This document shows positions 27,454-35,924 of a stretch of DNA of 64,000 nucleotides, piece after piece (positions within the stretch are counted from its first letter, which is position 1; each line of letters begins with the position of its first letter). Both the position numbers and the translations under genes were made by a program. Source of the stretch: Caulobacter rhizosphaerae (GTDB taxonomy: Bacteria; Pseudomonadota; Alphaproteobacteria; Caulobacterales; Caulobacteraceae); contig NZ_CP048815.1 of assembly GCF_010977555.1 (NCBI RefSeq), forward strand, positions 1,914,501 to 1,978,500, read 5' to 3'. The notes under the pieces were generated by a model that was not told the origin of the DNA, ran no database searches, and saw only the letters and a program-made list of their open reading frames with translations.

Positions 27454-28618
27454 GGATCACGTCTCGGGTCAGGTCGGCCAGGCTTTCCAGGCCGACCGAC
27501 AGGCGCACCCCGCCCTCGACCACGCCCAGCGACGGACGCATGTCCTCGGGCACCGAGCGGTGGGTCGTGGTCGGCGGATGGGTGGCCATCGACTTGGCGT
27601 CGCCCAGGTTGTTGGAGATGTCGACGATCTCCAGGGCGTTCAGGAACTTGAAGGCCGCCTCGCGCGAGCCCAGGTCCAGGGCCAGCACCGTGCCGCCGCC
27701 GCTCATCTGCGACTTGGCGACGTTGTGGCCCGGGTGGTCGGCGCGGAAGGGGTAGAGCACCTGCTTGACCGCCTTGTGCTCGGCCACCACGTCGGCCAGG
27801 GCCGCGGCGGTGTCGTTCTGGCGGCGCACGCGCAGGTCCAGGGTCTCCAGGCCCTTGACCAGCACCCAGGCGTTGAACGGCGACAGCGACGGGCCGGTGT
27901 GGCGCAGCGGGTCGCGGTAGAATTCCTCGTTGATCGCCTCGCTGGTCAGGATCGCCCCGCCCAGCACCCGGCCCTGGCCGTCGATGTGCTTGGTGGCCGA
28001 ATAGACCACGATGTCGGCGCCCAGCTTCAGCGGCTGCTGGAAGATCGGGGTGGCGAACACGTTGTCGACGATGACCTTGGCGCCGACCGCGTGGGCCAGT
28101 TCCGAGACCGCGCGGATGTCGGTGATCTCCAGCACCGGATTGGACGGGGTCTCGATCAGCACCGCCTTGGTGTTCGGGCGGATCGCCGCCTCCCAGGCCT
28201 TGGGATCGGTGGCGTCGACGAACGTGGTCTCGACGCCGAAGCGGGGCAGCCACTCGGCGATCAGCCAGCGGCACGAGCCGAACAGGGCGCGGCCGGCCAC
28301 CACGTGGTCGCCAGCCCGGACCAGGCCCATCAGGGCGGCGTGGATCGAGGCCATGCCGGTGGCCTGGGCGCGGCACACTTCCGCGCCCTCGAGCAGGGCC
28401 AGGCGGTCCTCGAACATCTTGACGGTCGGATTGTTGAACCGCGAATAGACGAAGCCGGGGTCCTCGCCCGAGAACCGGCGGTCGGCGCCCTCGGCGCTGT
28501 CGTAGGTGAAGCCCTGGGTCAGGTAGAGAGCCTCGGCCGTCTCCATGTATTGCGAACGCGCCAGACCGCCACGGATCAGCTTGGTGGCGATATCCCAGTC
28601 CTTCGGGTCCTCGGCCAT
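27434..28618 (-). CDS. metZ: O-succinylhomoserine sulfhydrylase (Cys/Met PLP enzyme)
   Basis: From the ATG at 28618 the protein has 394 residues, the usual length for the Cys/Met-metabolism PLP family; the frame continues upstream to 28864 but that part is not conserved in character. Motifs: ETAEALYLTQGFTYDSAE at the start, YSRFNNPTVKMFEDRLALLEG, ATGMASIHA, the PLP lysine in VYSATKHIDGQG, and SLGVVEGGVRLSVGLE near the C-terminus. It makes homocysteine directly from O-succinylhomoserine and sulfide in methionine synthesis. The TKHIDGQGRVLGG context fits MetZ better than MetB, but the two are hard to separate by eye. Confidence 0.88.
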   Translation of the reverse strand: MAEDPKDWDIATKLIRGGLARSQYMETAEALYLTQGFTYDSAEGADRRFSGEDPGFVYSRFNNPTVKMFEDRLALLEGAEVCRAQATGMASIHAALMGLVRAGDHVVAGRALFGSCRWLIAEWLPRFGVETTFVDATDPKAWEAAIRPNTKAVLIETPSNPVLEITDIRAVSELAHAVGAKVIVDNVFATPIFQQPLKLGADIVVYSATKHIDGQGRVLGGAILTSEAINEEFYRDPLRHTGPSLSPFNAWVLVKGLETLDLRVRRQNDTAAALADVVAEHKAVKQVLYPFRADHPGHNVAKSQMSGGGTVLALDLGSREAAFKFLNALEIVDISNNLGDAKSMATHPPTTTHRSVPEDMRPSLGVVEGGVRLSVGLESLADLTRDVIRALDQA

Positions 28619-28790
28619 GGCGGTGTCTTCCTCGTCTACGCTGAAACGGCCGGCATAAGGGGTTTCGGCGGGCCCAGGGTCAAGGCGGACAAGTTCGATT
28701 TCAACATTAGAATTGTCACACGCGAACAAGCGGCGGGCGGATGGACCGCGAGCCTTGCCTTCAAGGCGCGGTTTAGCGAGTGTCGCCCCG

Positions 28791-29819
28791 ATGACCGACG
28801 CCCACGCCGCGGGGATTCTGCCCTGCCAATCCATCGAGGACCTGATCGCGCAAGAGGCGATCACCTCTCAGACTCCGTTCGACACCGACCAGGTGCAGCC
28901 GGCCAGCCTGGACCTGCGCCTGGGCGCGCGGTGCTGGCGGGTGCGCGCCTCGTTCCTGCCGGGCGTCGCCCGCCGGGTGCCCGAGCGCCTGAAGGACGTG
29001 GCCATGCACGAGCTGGACCTGACTAAGGGCGCGGTGCTGGAAAAGGGCTGCGTCTATATCGCCGAGATCCAGGAGCGCCTGAGCTTGCCCGGCAACGTGG
29101 CGGCGCGCGGCAACCCCAAGAGCTCGACCGGCCGGGTCGACGTCTTTGTCCGTCTGCTCAGCGATCACAGCAAGGCCTTCGACGACATCGAATCCGGCTA
29201 TGAGGGGCCGCTCTATATCGAGATCGCGCCGCAGACCTTCTCCGTGCTGGTGCGGACCGGCACGCGGCTGAACCAGCTGCGCCTTAAGCGCGGCGAGCCG
29301 GTCAAGCTGGCGATCAAGAACGTCGGGGTCGACCTGACGCCGGGCGAGGGCGGCATCGTCGGCTTCCGCGGCCGTCGCCATGCCGGGGTGGTCGACCTGG
29401 ACCGCGAGGACGGCCACGATCCGCGCGACTTCTGGGAGCCCCTGGAGACCCGCCACGGCGAGCTGCTGCTGGACCCGGGCGAGTTCTACATCCTGGCCTC
29501 GAAGGACGATGTGGAGATCCCGGTGCTGGAAGCCGCCGAGATGACCCCGATCGATCCGTCGGTCGGCGAGTTCCGGGTGCACTACGCCGGCTTCTTCGAT
29601 CCCGGCTTCGGCACCGAGGAGGCCGGGGCCGTCGGTTCCAAGGGCGTGCTGGAGGTGCGCAGCCACGAGACGCCGTTCCTGCTGGAGGACGGCCAGATCG
29701 TCGCCCGCCTGGTCTACGAGCCGCTGACCGCGCGACCCGAGCGCCTGTACGGCGAGGGCGGGTCGCACTACCAGCGCCAGGGGCTGAAGCTGTCCAAGCA
29801 CTTCAAGGCGTGGCGTTAG
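28791..29819 (+). CDS. dcd: 2'-deoxycytidine 5'-triphosphate deaminase (long form)
   Basis: The ATG at 28791 gives 342 residues, the length of the long DCD family that is common in alphaproteobacteria and built from two dUTPase/DCD-like folds. The N-terminal half has FDTDQVQPASLDLRLG and the second-half motif ARGNPKSSTGRVDVFVRLLSD carries the catalytic Ser/Arg region; ending with GGSHYQRQGLKLSKHFK. It converts dCTP to dUTP for thymidylate synthesis. It is divergent from metZ across a 172-bp gap. The upstream in-frame extension to 28713 lacks any conserved residue. Confidence 0.9.
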   Translation: MTDAHAAGILPCQSIEDLIAQEAITSQTPFDTDQVQPASLDLRLGARCWRVRASFLPGVARRVPERLKDVAMHELDLTKGAVLEKGCVYIAEIQERLSLPGNVAARGNPKSSTGRVDVFVRLLSDHSKAFDDIESGYEGPLYIEIAPQTFSVLVRTGTRLNQLRLKRGEPVKLAIKNVGVDLTPGEGGIVGFRGRRHAGVVDLDREDGHDPRDFWEPLETRHGELLLDPGEFYILASKDDVEIPVLEAAEMTPIDPSVGEFRVHYAGFFDPGFGTEEAGAVGSKGVLEVRSHETPFLLEDGQIVARLVYEPLTARPERLYGEGGSHYQRQGLKLSKHFKAWR

Positions 29820-29897
29820 GCCGCAACGCGCGACGCTTCCCCGGTTAACCGGCGGCTTCGTAACCTGGGCGCCTGTTGAGTCCAGGCGTCGGGGGAC

Positions 29898-30782
29898 GTG
29901 GTGTCGGTGTTTCGTTTGCGCAAAGGGCTGGTCGCCGCCTGCACGATGGTCTGCGCCTTGTTCGGCGGCGCGGCCCACGCCGCCCCGGCCATGTGGGAAG
30001 TCCGCGACCACGACACGACGATCTATCTGTTCGGCGCGATGCATGTCCTGCAGCCGAACGTGAAGTGGCGCACCCGCGCCTTCGACCGCGCCTATGCCCG
30101 GGCCGGCAAGGTCTGGTTCGAGACCCGCGCCGACGCCGACCCGGCCGAGGTCCAGGCCCTGGTCGATCGCTACGGCGTGGATCCCGAGCGCTCGCTGACC
30201 GAGAAGCTGCCGCCGCGCACGGTGGCGACCCTGAAGGCGGCGCTGGAGCGGGACGGCGGGTCGCTGGACCGGGTCGATCGCCTGCGGCCGTGGGCGGCGG
30301 CGATGATGCTGTCGGTCCTGCCGATGACCCAGCAGGGCGCCTCCGTCGCGGCCGGCGCCGACGCCACGGTCACCCGCCAGGCCCGGGCCGCCGAAAAGCC
30401 GATCGCCACGTTCGAGACGGTGGAGCAGCAGATCCGGCTGTTCGCCAGCCTGCCCGAGGCGGTCGAGGTGCAGTACCTGGACGACGTGGCCTCCGAGACC
30501 CTGTCGCCGCCGCACAACGGCGTGGCCTTGCAGTCGGCCTGGCTGTGCGGCGACATGGACAGGCTGGGGCCGCTGGTCGTCGACGTGATGAAGCGCGACC
30601 GCCCAGCGCTGTATGAGGCCCTGCTCAAGCGTCGCAACCAGGCCTGGGCCCAGGCCCTGGTCGCCGAGATGGACAGGCCCGGCGTCGAACTGGTGGCGGT
30701 CGGCGCCCTGCACATGGCCGGCGAGGATGGCCTGCCCGCCCTGATGGCGGCGCGCGGGTTCCAGGTGCGACGGGTGCAGTAG
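29898..30782 (+). CDS. TraB/GumN-family protein, exported (paralogue 1)
   Basis: The 294-residue protein starts at GTG 29898, with GGGGGAC just upstream, and has a signal peptide (VSVFRLRKGLVAACTMVCALFGGAAHA). The mature part has the TraB/GumN motifs: TIYLFGAMHVLQP near the N-terminus and VAVGALHMAGEDGL near the C-terminus, the two GxxH boxes thought to bind a metal in this family, which is related to Tiki/EreA-like proteases. The second copy lies 3.4 kb downstream at 34188-35087 and shares the same framework with clear divergence in between. The substrate is unknown. Confidence 0.85.
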   Translation: MVSVFRLRKGLVAACTMVCALFGGAAHAAPAMWEVRDHDTTIYLFGAMHVLQPNVKWRTRAFDRAYARAGKVWFETRADADPAEVQALVDRYGVDPERSLTEKLPPRTVATLKAALERDGGSLDRVDRLRPWAAAMMLSVLPMTQQGASVAAGADATVTRQARAAEKPIATFETVEQQIRLFASLPEAVEVQYLDDVASETLSPPHNGVALQSAWLCGDMDRLGPLVVDVMKRDRPALYEALLKRRNQAWAQALVAEMDRPGVELVAVGALHMAGEDGLPALMAARGFQVRRVQ

Positions 30783-30791
30783 ACTCCCCTT

Positions 30792-30939
30792 CCTTCTCCC
30801 CTTGCGGGAGAAGGTGACCACCGAAGGCGGTCGGATGGAGGCGATAAATCTGTCAGCATGGAGCTTGTCCGCGGCGTCACCGCCGTGCGACCCCTCATCC
30901 GTCAGCTTCGCTGACACCTTCTCCCGCAAGGGGAGAAGG
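30792..30939. repeat. Long inverted-repeat element (CTTCTCCC...GGGAGAAGG type)
   Basis: Arms 30792-30816 and 30915-30939 are exact 25-bp reverse complements containing CTTCTCCCCTTGCGGGAGAA, with a 98-bp centre. Inside the right part is a smaller hairpin, GTCAGCTTCGCTGAC. Elements of this kind are scattered between genes in many proteobacterial genomes and behave as non-autonomous repeats or terminators. The glycerate kinase start codon lies 13 bp beyond its right edge. A fragment of a related repeat lies near 36938-36960. Confidence 0.8.
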
Positions 30940-30952
30940 CGTGGAGGCGCTG

Positions 30953-31825
30953 ATGACGACCATCGATCCAAGCTGGCTGGCCGCCTTCCTGCGGGAGGAA
31001 GGCCTTCCCGAGGGCTTCGCCGCTGAAGTCGAAGTCCTGCATGCGCCCCTCGCCGCCCGCATCGCGGCGGTGGCGATGGGGCCGGCCTTCGTGGTCGGGA
31101 TCTGCGGGCCGCAGGGCTCGGGCAAGACGACGACCGTGAGGGTCGTGGCCGCCCTGCTGGAAGCACAAGGCCTGACGGTGGCGACCCTGTCGCTGGACGA
31201 CCTCTACCTGCCGCGCGCCGACCGCGGGGCCCTGGCCCGTGACGTCCATCCGCTGCTGCGCACGCGCGGGGTTCCGGGGACCCACGACGTCGCCCTGGGC
31301 CTGGCCGTGCTGGACGGCTTGGCCGGCGAGGGTGAAACCGCGCTGCCGCGTTTCGACAAGGCCGCCGACGATCGGGCGCCGGTCGAGGCCTGGCGGGTGG
31401 TCGCGGGGCCGGTCGACATCGTGCTGTTCGAAGGCTGGTGCGTCGGCGCGCGCCCGGAACCGGCCGAGGCCCTGGCCGCGCCGGTCAACGCCCTGGAGCG
31501 CGAGCGGGACCCGGACGGCGCCTGGCGGGTCCATGTCAACGCCGCCCTGGCCGGGCCCTATCGCGCCCTTTTCGCCCGCTTGGACCTGCTGGTGCTGTTC
31601 ACCGCGCCGGACTTCGAGACGGTGCTGACCTGGCGGCTGGAGCAGGAGGCCAAGCTGAGGGAGCGGCTGGCGGCGACGGCGCAGGGCGGCGCCATGACCG
31701 ATGACGAGGTCGCCGTCTTCGTCCAGCACTACGAGCGCCTGACCCGCCACATCGCCCGCGAGACGCCGGCCCGGGCCGACGTCGTGGTGGCGCTGGACAA
31801 AGACCGCCGTTCGTCCATCCTATGA
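30953..31825 (+). CDS. D-glycerate 3-kinase-like P-loop kinase
   Basis: The ATG at 30953, with GGAGG 6 bp upstream, gives 290 residues. A GTG at 30941 would overlap the Shine-Dalgarno. The P-loop is GPQGSGKT at residues 52-59, followed by TLSLDDLYLPRADRGALA, HPLLRTRGVPGTHD, LPRFDKAADDRAP and IVLFEGWCVGARP, the pattern of plant and cyanobacterial glycerate 3-kinase and yeast YGR205W-type kinases. It would turn D-glycerate into 3-phosphoglycerate. That product is also the presumed precursor of the phosphoglycerate headgroup added in the sphingolipid locus 10-20 kb away, a link I infer only from proximity. Confidence 0.8.
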   Translation: MTTIDPSWLAAFLREEGLPEGFAAEVEVLHAPLAARIAAVAMGPAFVVGICGPQGSGKTTTVRVVAALLEAQGLTVATLSLDDLYLPRADRGALARDVHPLLRTRGVPGTHDVALGLAVLDGLAGEGETALPRFDKAADDRAPVEAWRVVAGPVDIVLFEGWCVGARPEPAEALAAPVNALERERDPDGAWRVHVNAALAGPYRALFARLDLLVLFTAPDFETVLTWRLEQEAKLRERLAATAQGGAMTDDEVAVFVQHYERLTRHIARETPARADVVVALDKDRRSSIL

Positions 31826-31957
31826 TCGGCCATTCGGTCGCGCGGCACGGCGTCGCACCAGATGTGGTGTGCCGCCATTTCCGCTTCCACCAATGCTAGT
31901 TTGCCTTTGTCGGCGAAACGACTCACCGAGTCGCTGGCGGTGGAGCTTCCAAAGGCC

Positions 31958-32248
31958 ATGAACGCACTCTTCGGCGGGACCTATTCGACCCATGCCCGGC
32001 GGGTGGCGATCTGGAACCGCGCCGCCCCGATCCCGGGTTGCGACAAGGCGATCTGGCGCTGCGACGACCAGGGGCGGATCATCCGCTGGGCCGACTATGA
32101 GGACCCTTTCTCGCGCTACGGCTGGCTGATCCTGCGCGGGCGCGGCGAGACCCGCCTGGCCCAGACCCTGGGCCTCGCGACCGCCAGGCCCGTCCACGTC
32201 AGCCACGCCGAGCGATTTGACGACGCCTCCCAGCGCAAGGCCGCCTGA
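31958..32248 (+). CDS. Small conserved-looking protein of unknown function
   Basis: The ATG at 31958 gives 96 residues, rich in Trp, Arg and His: THARRVAIWNRAAPIPGCDKA, WRCDDQGRIIRWADYEDP and FSRYGWLILRGRG. I recognise no domain. The single Cys and the regular Trp/Tyr/Arg pattern look like a real folded protein. An upstream frame to 31862 adds a low-complexity stretch and is less likely. The next gene is 104 bp downstream, behind two operator-like palindromes. Confidence 0.5.
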   Translation: MNALFGGTYSTHARRVAIWNRAAPIPGCDKAIWRCDDQGRIIRWADYEDPFSRYGWLILRGRGETRLAQTLGLATARPVHVSHAERFDDASQRKAA

Positions 32249-32280
32249 ACCGGCGTTCTGTCGACTATCCTTGATCTTTT

Positions 32281-32296
32281 GACAAGCATGCTTGAC
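32281..32296. promoter_or_regulatory. Operator-like palindrome 1 of the XRE/membrane-protein pair
   Basis: GACAAGCATGCTTGAC contains the perfect 12-bp palindrome CAAGCATGCTTG and fits the shared form GACAAG-N4-CTTGNC. It is centred 34 bp from a second copy, both just before the membrane-protein gene. Confidence 0.65.
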
Positions 32297-32314
32297 ACGA
32301 TCACGGCAATGTAA

Positions 32315-32330
32315 GACAAGCGTCCTTGTC
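32315..32330. promoter_or_regulatory. Operator-like palindrome 2 of the XRE/membrane-protein pair
   Basis: GACAAGCGTCCTTGTC has perfect 6-bp arms and the same GACAAG-N4-CTTGTC form as the copy 34 bp upstream. It ends 21 bp before the membrane-protein ATG. The XRE protein encoded by the second gene of the pair is the obvious candidate binder. Confidence 0.65.
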
Positions 32331-32351
32331 AAAAAGACAGGGAGCCAAGAC

Positions 32352-32933
32352 ATGACGTCTGAACGCGGCGAGTTTCGCGCCCTCAAGAAGTTACTGCTGT
32401 TCGCAGGTTTTATCGGCGGCATTCTGCTCTCGGTGCGTATCGGCGCCCTGGGCGGCGTATGGTCGTTCGTCGGCGGGCTGGGCACGGTAGCGGCGTCTCT
32501 GGTCTTCGCTTACGCTTCCTACCGCCTGTTCGCGCGTGAGCCCCTGCGCCCGCCGATCCGGCGCTACCTGCTGCGGTTCGGCGTCTCGATGTCGGCCTAT
32601 GTGGTGCTGCTGATCGGGGCGACGATGCTGCATCGCCATGGCCTGACAGCCGGGCCGCTGGGCTATCTGATCGCCCTGGCCCCGGCCCTGGCCATCCTGG
32701 GCACGATCGCCAGCATGGGGTTTTACCTGGCCGAGGAGACCGACGAGTTCCACCGCGAGGTGCTGATCCAGAGCCTGCTGTGGGGCATCGCCGTCACCCT
32801 GGGCGCGGCCAGCGTCTGGGGCTTCCTGGAGACCTTCGGCAAGGCGCCTCACGCGCCGGCCTGGGCGGTGGTTCCGATCTTCGCCGTCGCCATGGGCCTG
32901 TCTCAGCCGCTCATCGCCCGGCGGTACTGCTGA
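32352..32933 (+). CDS. Small inner-membrane protein paired with an XRE regulator
   Basis: The ATG at 32352, preceded by AGGGAGCC, gives 193 residues with about six hydrophobic segments (LLLFAGFIGGILLSV; VWSFVGGLGTVAASLVFAYA; MSAYVVLLIGATML; YLIALAPALAILGTIASMGFY; SLLWGIAVTLGAASVWG; AWAVVPIFAVAMGLSQPLI). Its TGA overlaps the ATG of the XRE gene (TGATG at 32931-32935). Small polytopic proteins next to very short XRE proteins recur in proteobacteria, where the regulator controls the pair. The transported or sensed ligand is unknown. Confidence 0.7.
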   Translation: MTSERGEFRALKKLLLFAGFIGGILLSVRIGALGGVWSFVGGLGTVAASLVFAYASYRLFAREPLRPPIRRYLLRFGVSMSAYVVLLIGATMLHRHGLTAGPLGYLIALAPALAILGTIASMGFYLAEETDEFHREVLIQSLLWGIAVTLGAASVWGFLETFGKAPHAPAWAVVPIFAVAMGLSQPLIARRYC

Positions 32934-33127
32934 TGAAGAACCGGCTCAAGGTCCTGCGGGCCGAACGCGACTGGAGCCAGGCAGACTTGGCCGAACGCCT
33001 GGAGGTCTCGCGCCAGACCATCAACGCCCTGGAGACGGGCAAGTACGACCCCAGCCTGCCCTTGGCCTTCAAGATCGCCCGGCTGTTCGGCCTGCCGATC
33101 GAGACGATTTTCCAGGACGAGACCTGA
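32933..33127 (+). CDS. Very short XRE-family HTH regulator
   Basis: The 64-residue protein is almost entirely a helix-turn-helix domain: NRLKVLRAERDWSQADLAERLEVSRQTINALETGKYDPSLPLAFKIARLFGLPIETIF, split here into its usual helices 1-5. This is the minimal cro/C1 form with no sensor domain. Its start is coupled to the stop of the membrane-protein gene. Two GACAAG-N4-CTTGNC palindromes ahead of the pair are probable binding sites, so autorepression is expected. Confidence 0.88.
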   Translation: MKNRLKVLRAERDWSQADLAERLEVSRQTINALETGKYDPSLPLAFKIARLFGLPIETIFQDET

Positions 33128-33236
33128 CCTGACGCGGCCGCCCCGCCGCCAGATGAGCCACTCGATCTACCCGCCCATCCCTCCCTCGGCGCGACGCCGA
33201 AGCCTTTCGCGCGTCCGTCATCCAAGGAATACGATC

Positions 33237-34145
33237 ATGACCTACCGCCGACCTTCCTTCCCGTTGATCGTCCTCCTGCTGGCGATCCTGGCCGCCGTGG
33301 GCGTGTTCGGCGGGGCGCACGCCGCGCCCCTGGCCGTCCCCTCGGCCGCCGCGCCCCGCTTCACCATCGCGGTGACGGGGCAGGGGCCCGACGTGATCCT
33401 GATCCCCGGCCTCGCCTCCTCGGCCGCCGTCTGGGACGACACCGTCAAGCAGTTGCAGGGGCGGTACCGCCTGCACGTGGTCCAGGTGGCCGGTTTCGCC
33501 GGCGCGCCGGCCGGGGCCAACGCCGAGGGGCCGGTGATCCAGCCGACCGTCGACGCCCTGGACGGCTACATCAAGTCGGCCAGGCTGAAGTCGCCCGCCG
33601 TGATCGGCCACTCCATGGGCGGGTTGATGGGCCTGATGCTGGCCCGCCAGCACCCCGAGGACGTCGGCCGCCTGATGGTCGTCGACAGCCTGCCGTTCTA
33701 CGCCATGGTGTTCTCGCCCGCCGCCACCGTGGAGACGACCAAGCCCCAGGCCGCCGCCATGCGCGACCGCACGGCCTCCGCCACGCCCGAGGCCTGGACC
33801 GCCATGGAGACGGCGATGATGGCGCGCCTGGTCAAGTCGCCCGAGGGCCTGAAGTCGGCCACCGCCGCCACGATCGCCTCGGACCGCTCGGTGGTGGCTC
33901 GCGCGCTTTATGACGACCTGACCACCGACCTGCGCGGCGAGCTGGCTTCGATCAAGACCCCGACGACGATGCTCTATCCGTGGGACCCGGCCATCGCGCC
34001 CCAGGCGGCGTTCGACCAGCTCTACACCGGCGCTTACGCCCCGATGACCCAGGCCAAGGTCAAGCGGATCGACGGCTCGTACCACTTCATCATGCTGGAC
34101 CAGCCGGCCGCCTTCGCCTTCGAGGTCGAGAGCTTCCTGAAATAG
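33237..34145 (+). CDS. Exported alpha/beta hydrolase
   Basis: The ATG at 33237, with AAGGA 9 bp upstream, gives 302 residues. A signal peptide or anchor (PLIVLLLAILAAVGVFGGAHA) leads into an alpha/beta-hydrolase: VILIPGLASSAAVWDD, the nucleophile elbow GHSMGG with Ser126, MLYPWDP as the acid region and a C-terminal DGSYHFIMLDQP with the catalytic His. The DGSYHFIMLDQP ending resembles haloperoxidase/esterase-type enzymes. The substrate is unknown. It is separated by 110 bp from the XRE gene and 42 bp from the second TraB/GumN gene. Confidence 0.82.
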   Translation: MTYRRPSFPLIVLLLAILAAVGVFGGAHAAPLAVPSAAAPRFTIAVTGQGPDVILIPGLASSAAVWDDTVKQLQGRYRLHVVQVAGFAGAPAGANAEGPVIQPTVDALDGYIKSARLKSPAVIGHSMGGLMGLMLARQHPEDVGRLMVVDSLPFYAMVFSPAATVETTKPQAAAMRDRTASATPEAWTAMETAMMARLVKSPEGLKSATAATIASDRSVVARALYDDLTTDLRGELASIKTPTTMLYPWDPAIAPQAAFDQLYTGAYAPMTQAKVKRIDGSYHFIMLDQPAAFAFEVESFLK

Positions 34146-34187
34146 AGACGGCTTGCCGGTGGAGCTCAGGACCGGAACAGTGGCGGG

Positions 34188-35087
34188 ATGATGATTCTGC
34201 CCGGATCTGTCCGCCGCTTCGCTCTCGCCCTCGTCGCGCCCGTCCTCGTCGCCGCGCTGGCGATGGGGGCGAGCCCCGTCCTGGCCGAGCCCGCCCTGTG
34301 GGCGATCAAGGACAAGGACTCCACGATCTACCTGTTCGGCACGGTCCATGTGCTGAAGCCGAGCACCCCGTGGCGCTCGCCGAAGATCGCCAAGGCCTTC
34401 CAGGACGCCGACGACGTGGTCATGGAGATCGAGCAGCCCGAGGATCCGGCGACCACGCGCGCGTTGATGATGAAATACGGCGTCGACCGAGCCGCGCCCC
34501 TGTCCACCAAGCTCAAACCCGAGAGCTACGCCAAGCTGCAGGCGGCCGCCCAGGGCATGGGCTTTCCGCCCCAGGCCCTGGAGCCCATGCGGCCCTGGCT
34601 GGCGGCGCTGACCGTGTCGCTGACCCCGCTGCTGAAGGCCGGCTACGATCCCGAGAGCGGCGTCGAGAAGCTGCTGACGGCCCAGGCCAAGGCGGCGGGC
34701 AAGCCGATCGCGGCCTTCGAGACCATGGAGCAGCAGGTCCGCTTCTTCGCCGACATGACCCCGGCCCAGGAGGCCCAGCTGCTGGAATCGACCCTGGACG
34801 AGATCGACGACGGCCCGGCCAAGATCGACGCCCTGGTGGCGGCCTGGGCGGCCGGCGACCAGGGCGAGCTGAAACGCCAGATGGTCGACGAGATGCAGAC
34901 CGAATATCCCGACGTCTACAAGCTGCTGCTGGTCGACCGGAACCAGGACTGGGCCAACCAGCTGAAGACCAGGCTGGCGGGCTCGGGTGTCAGCTTCGTG
35001 GCGGTCGGGGCGGGCCACCTGACCGGACCCGACAGTCTGCAGGCGCAGCTGGCCAGGCTGGGGATCAAGACCGAGCGGGTGGAGTAG
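34188..35087 (+). CDS. TraB/GumN-family protein, exported (paralogue 2)
   Basis: The 299-residue protein begins with a signal peptide (FALALVAPVLVAALAMGASPVLA), then AKDKDSTIYLFGTVHVLKP-type N-terminal motif and VAVGAGHLTGPDSL near the C-terminus. These are the same paired GxxH boxes as in the copy at 29898-30782; PWLAALTVSLTPLLKAG aligns with RPWAAAMMLSVLPM of the first. The two therefore arose by duplication, with five other genes now between them. In the second GxxH box Gly-Ala-Gly-His replaces Gly-Ala-Leu-His. Function unknown beyond the family. Confidence 0.85.
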   Translation: MMILPGSVRRFALALVAPVLVAALAMGASPVLAEPALWAIKDKDSTIYLFGTVHVLKPSTPWRSPKIAKAFQDADDVVMEIEQPEDPATTRALMMKYGVDRAAPLSTKLKPESYAKLQAAAQGMGFPPQALEPMRPWLAALTVSLTPLLKAGYDPESGVEKLLTAQAKAAGKPIAAFETMEQQVRFFADMTPAQEAQLLESTLDEIDDGPAKIDALVAAWAAGDQGELKRQMVDEMQTEYPDVYKLLLVDRNQDWANQLKTRLAGSGVSFVAVGAGHLTGPDSLQAQLARLGIKTERVE

Positions 35088-35144
35088 GGCCACCGCTAGC
35101 CCGCGCCAGGAGTTCGCGGAGGTCGAACCCTGCGGGGCGAGCGC

Positions 35145-35774
35145 CTAGAGCTTCGCCTCGCGCAGATAGATCGACCGCCTCGGCGTCGACATGACCCGGT
35201 GCAGCATCGGCTCGAAGGCTTCCAGCGGCATCGAGGCATAGGCCGGATCGAAGGCCTCCTGGTCGTAGATGTGGCAGAACTGGGCGGTGTATTCGAAGCT
35301 GGGATGGCCCCGGAACTGGTCGCGCATTTCGCGGTCCAGGCCCAGGTGGTGGAAGAAGTAGTAGCCCTGGAAAATGGCGTGGTGGGCCACCATCCAGTGG
35401 TTCTGCTCGGAGATGAAGGGCTGCAGGATCGCTGCGGCGATATCGGCGTGATTGCGCGGACCCAGGATGTCGCCGATGTCGTGCAAAAGGGCGCAGACCA
35501 CGTATTCCTCGTCGCGGCCGTCCTGGAAGGCGCGGGTGGCGGTCTGCAGGCTGTGGTCCAGCCGATCGATGGCGAAGCCGCCGCAGTCGCCCTGCAGCAG
35601 TTTCAGGTGCGAGACCAGGCGCTTGGGCAGGTCGCGGCCGAACGCGACCGAGGCGTCGGCGATGATCGCCCAGTCTTCCTGCGTGCCGTCGACCATGGCG
35701 TGGAACTTGGCGCGGTCATGGGCGCGTTCATGGGCGCGTTCATGCTCCTGCGGATGCTGGTGGCCGTCGGCCAT
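35145..35774 (-). CDS. HD-domain protein (COG4341/PhnZ-like type)
   Basis: The ATG at 35774 has a strong GGGAGGAG upstream and gives 209 residues. After a His/Glu/Arg-rich repeat (HERAHERAHDRA) comes an HD fold: LDHSLQTATRAF, CALLHDIGD with the HD pair, NHADIAAAIL, and WMVAHHAIFQGYY. The spacing of His residues is that of the COG4341 group, which includes the mixed-valent di-iron oxygenase PhnZ as well as presumed phosphohydrolases. I cannot tell which chemistry applies; no phosphonate gene is nearby. The tRNA-Gly gene lies 150 bp upstream on the other strand. Confidence 0.75.
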   Translation of the reverse strand: MADGHQHPQEHERAHERAHDRAKFHAMVDGTQEDWAIIADASVAFGRDLPKRLVSHLKLLQGDCGGFAIDRLDHSLQTATRAFQDGRDEEYVVCALLHDIGDILGPRNHADIAAAILQPFISEQNHWMVAHHAIFQGYYFFHHLGLDREMRDQFRGHPSFEYTAQFCHIYDQEAFDPAYASMPLEAFEPMLHRVMSTPRRSIYLREAKL

Positions 35775-35924
35775 GGCGCTCTCCTCCCGAACGACTGTTT
35801 GACCGATCGTGCGCCGTGCCACGAGCGTCGTCAACGCGGGGCCTAAAGAAGCCATTGAGAAGACGGCGCGAACCGGCTAGACGGGCTCAGCGCTTGGACG
35901 GCGCGGCTTGCCCATTCGTCCAAT

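Noticed and set aside
35717..35752. Tandem GGCGCGTTCAT repeat as a CRISPR or satellite
   Set aside because: It encodes the HERAHERAHDRA leader of the HD protein in frame; only two to three short copies and no spacers.
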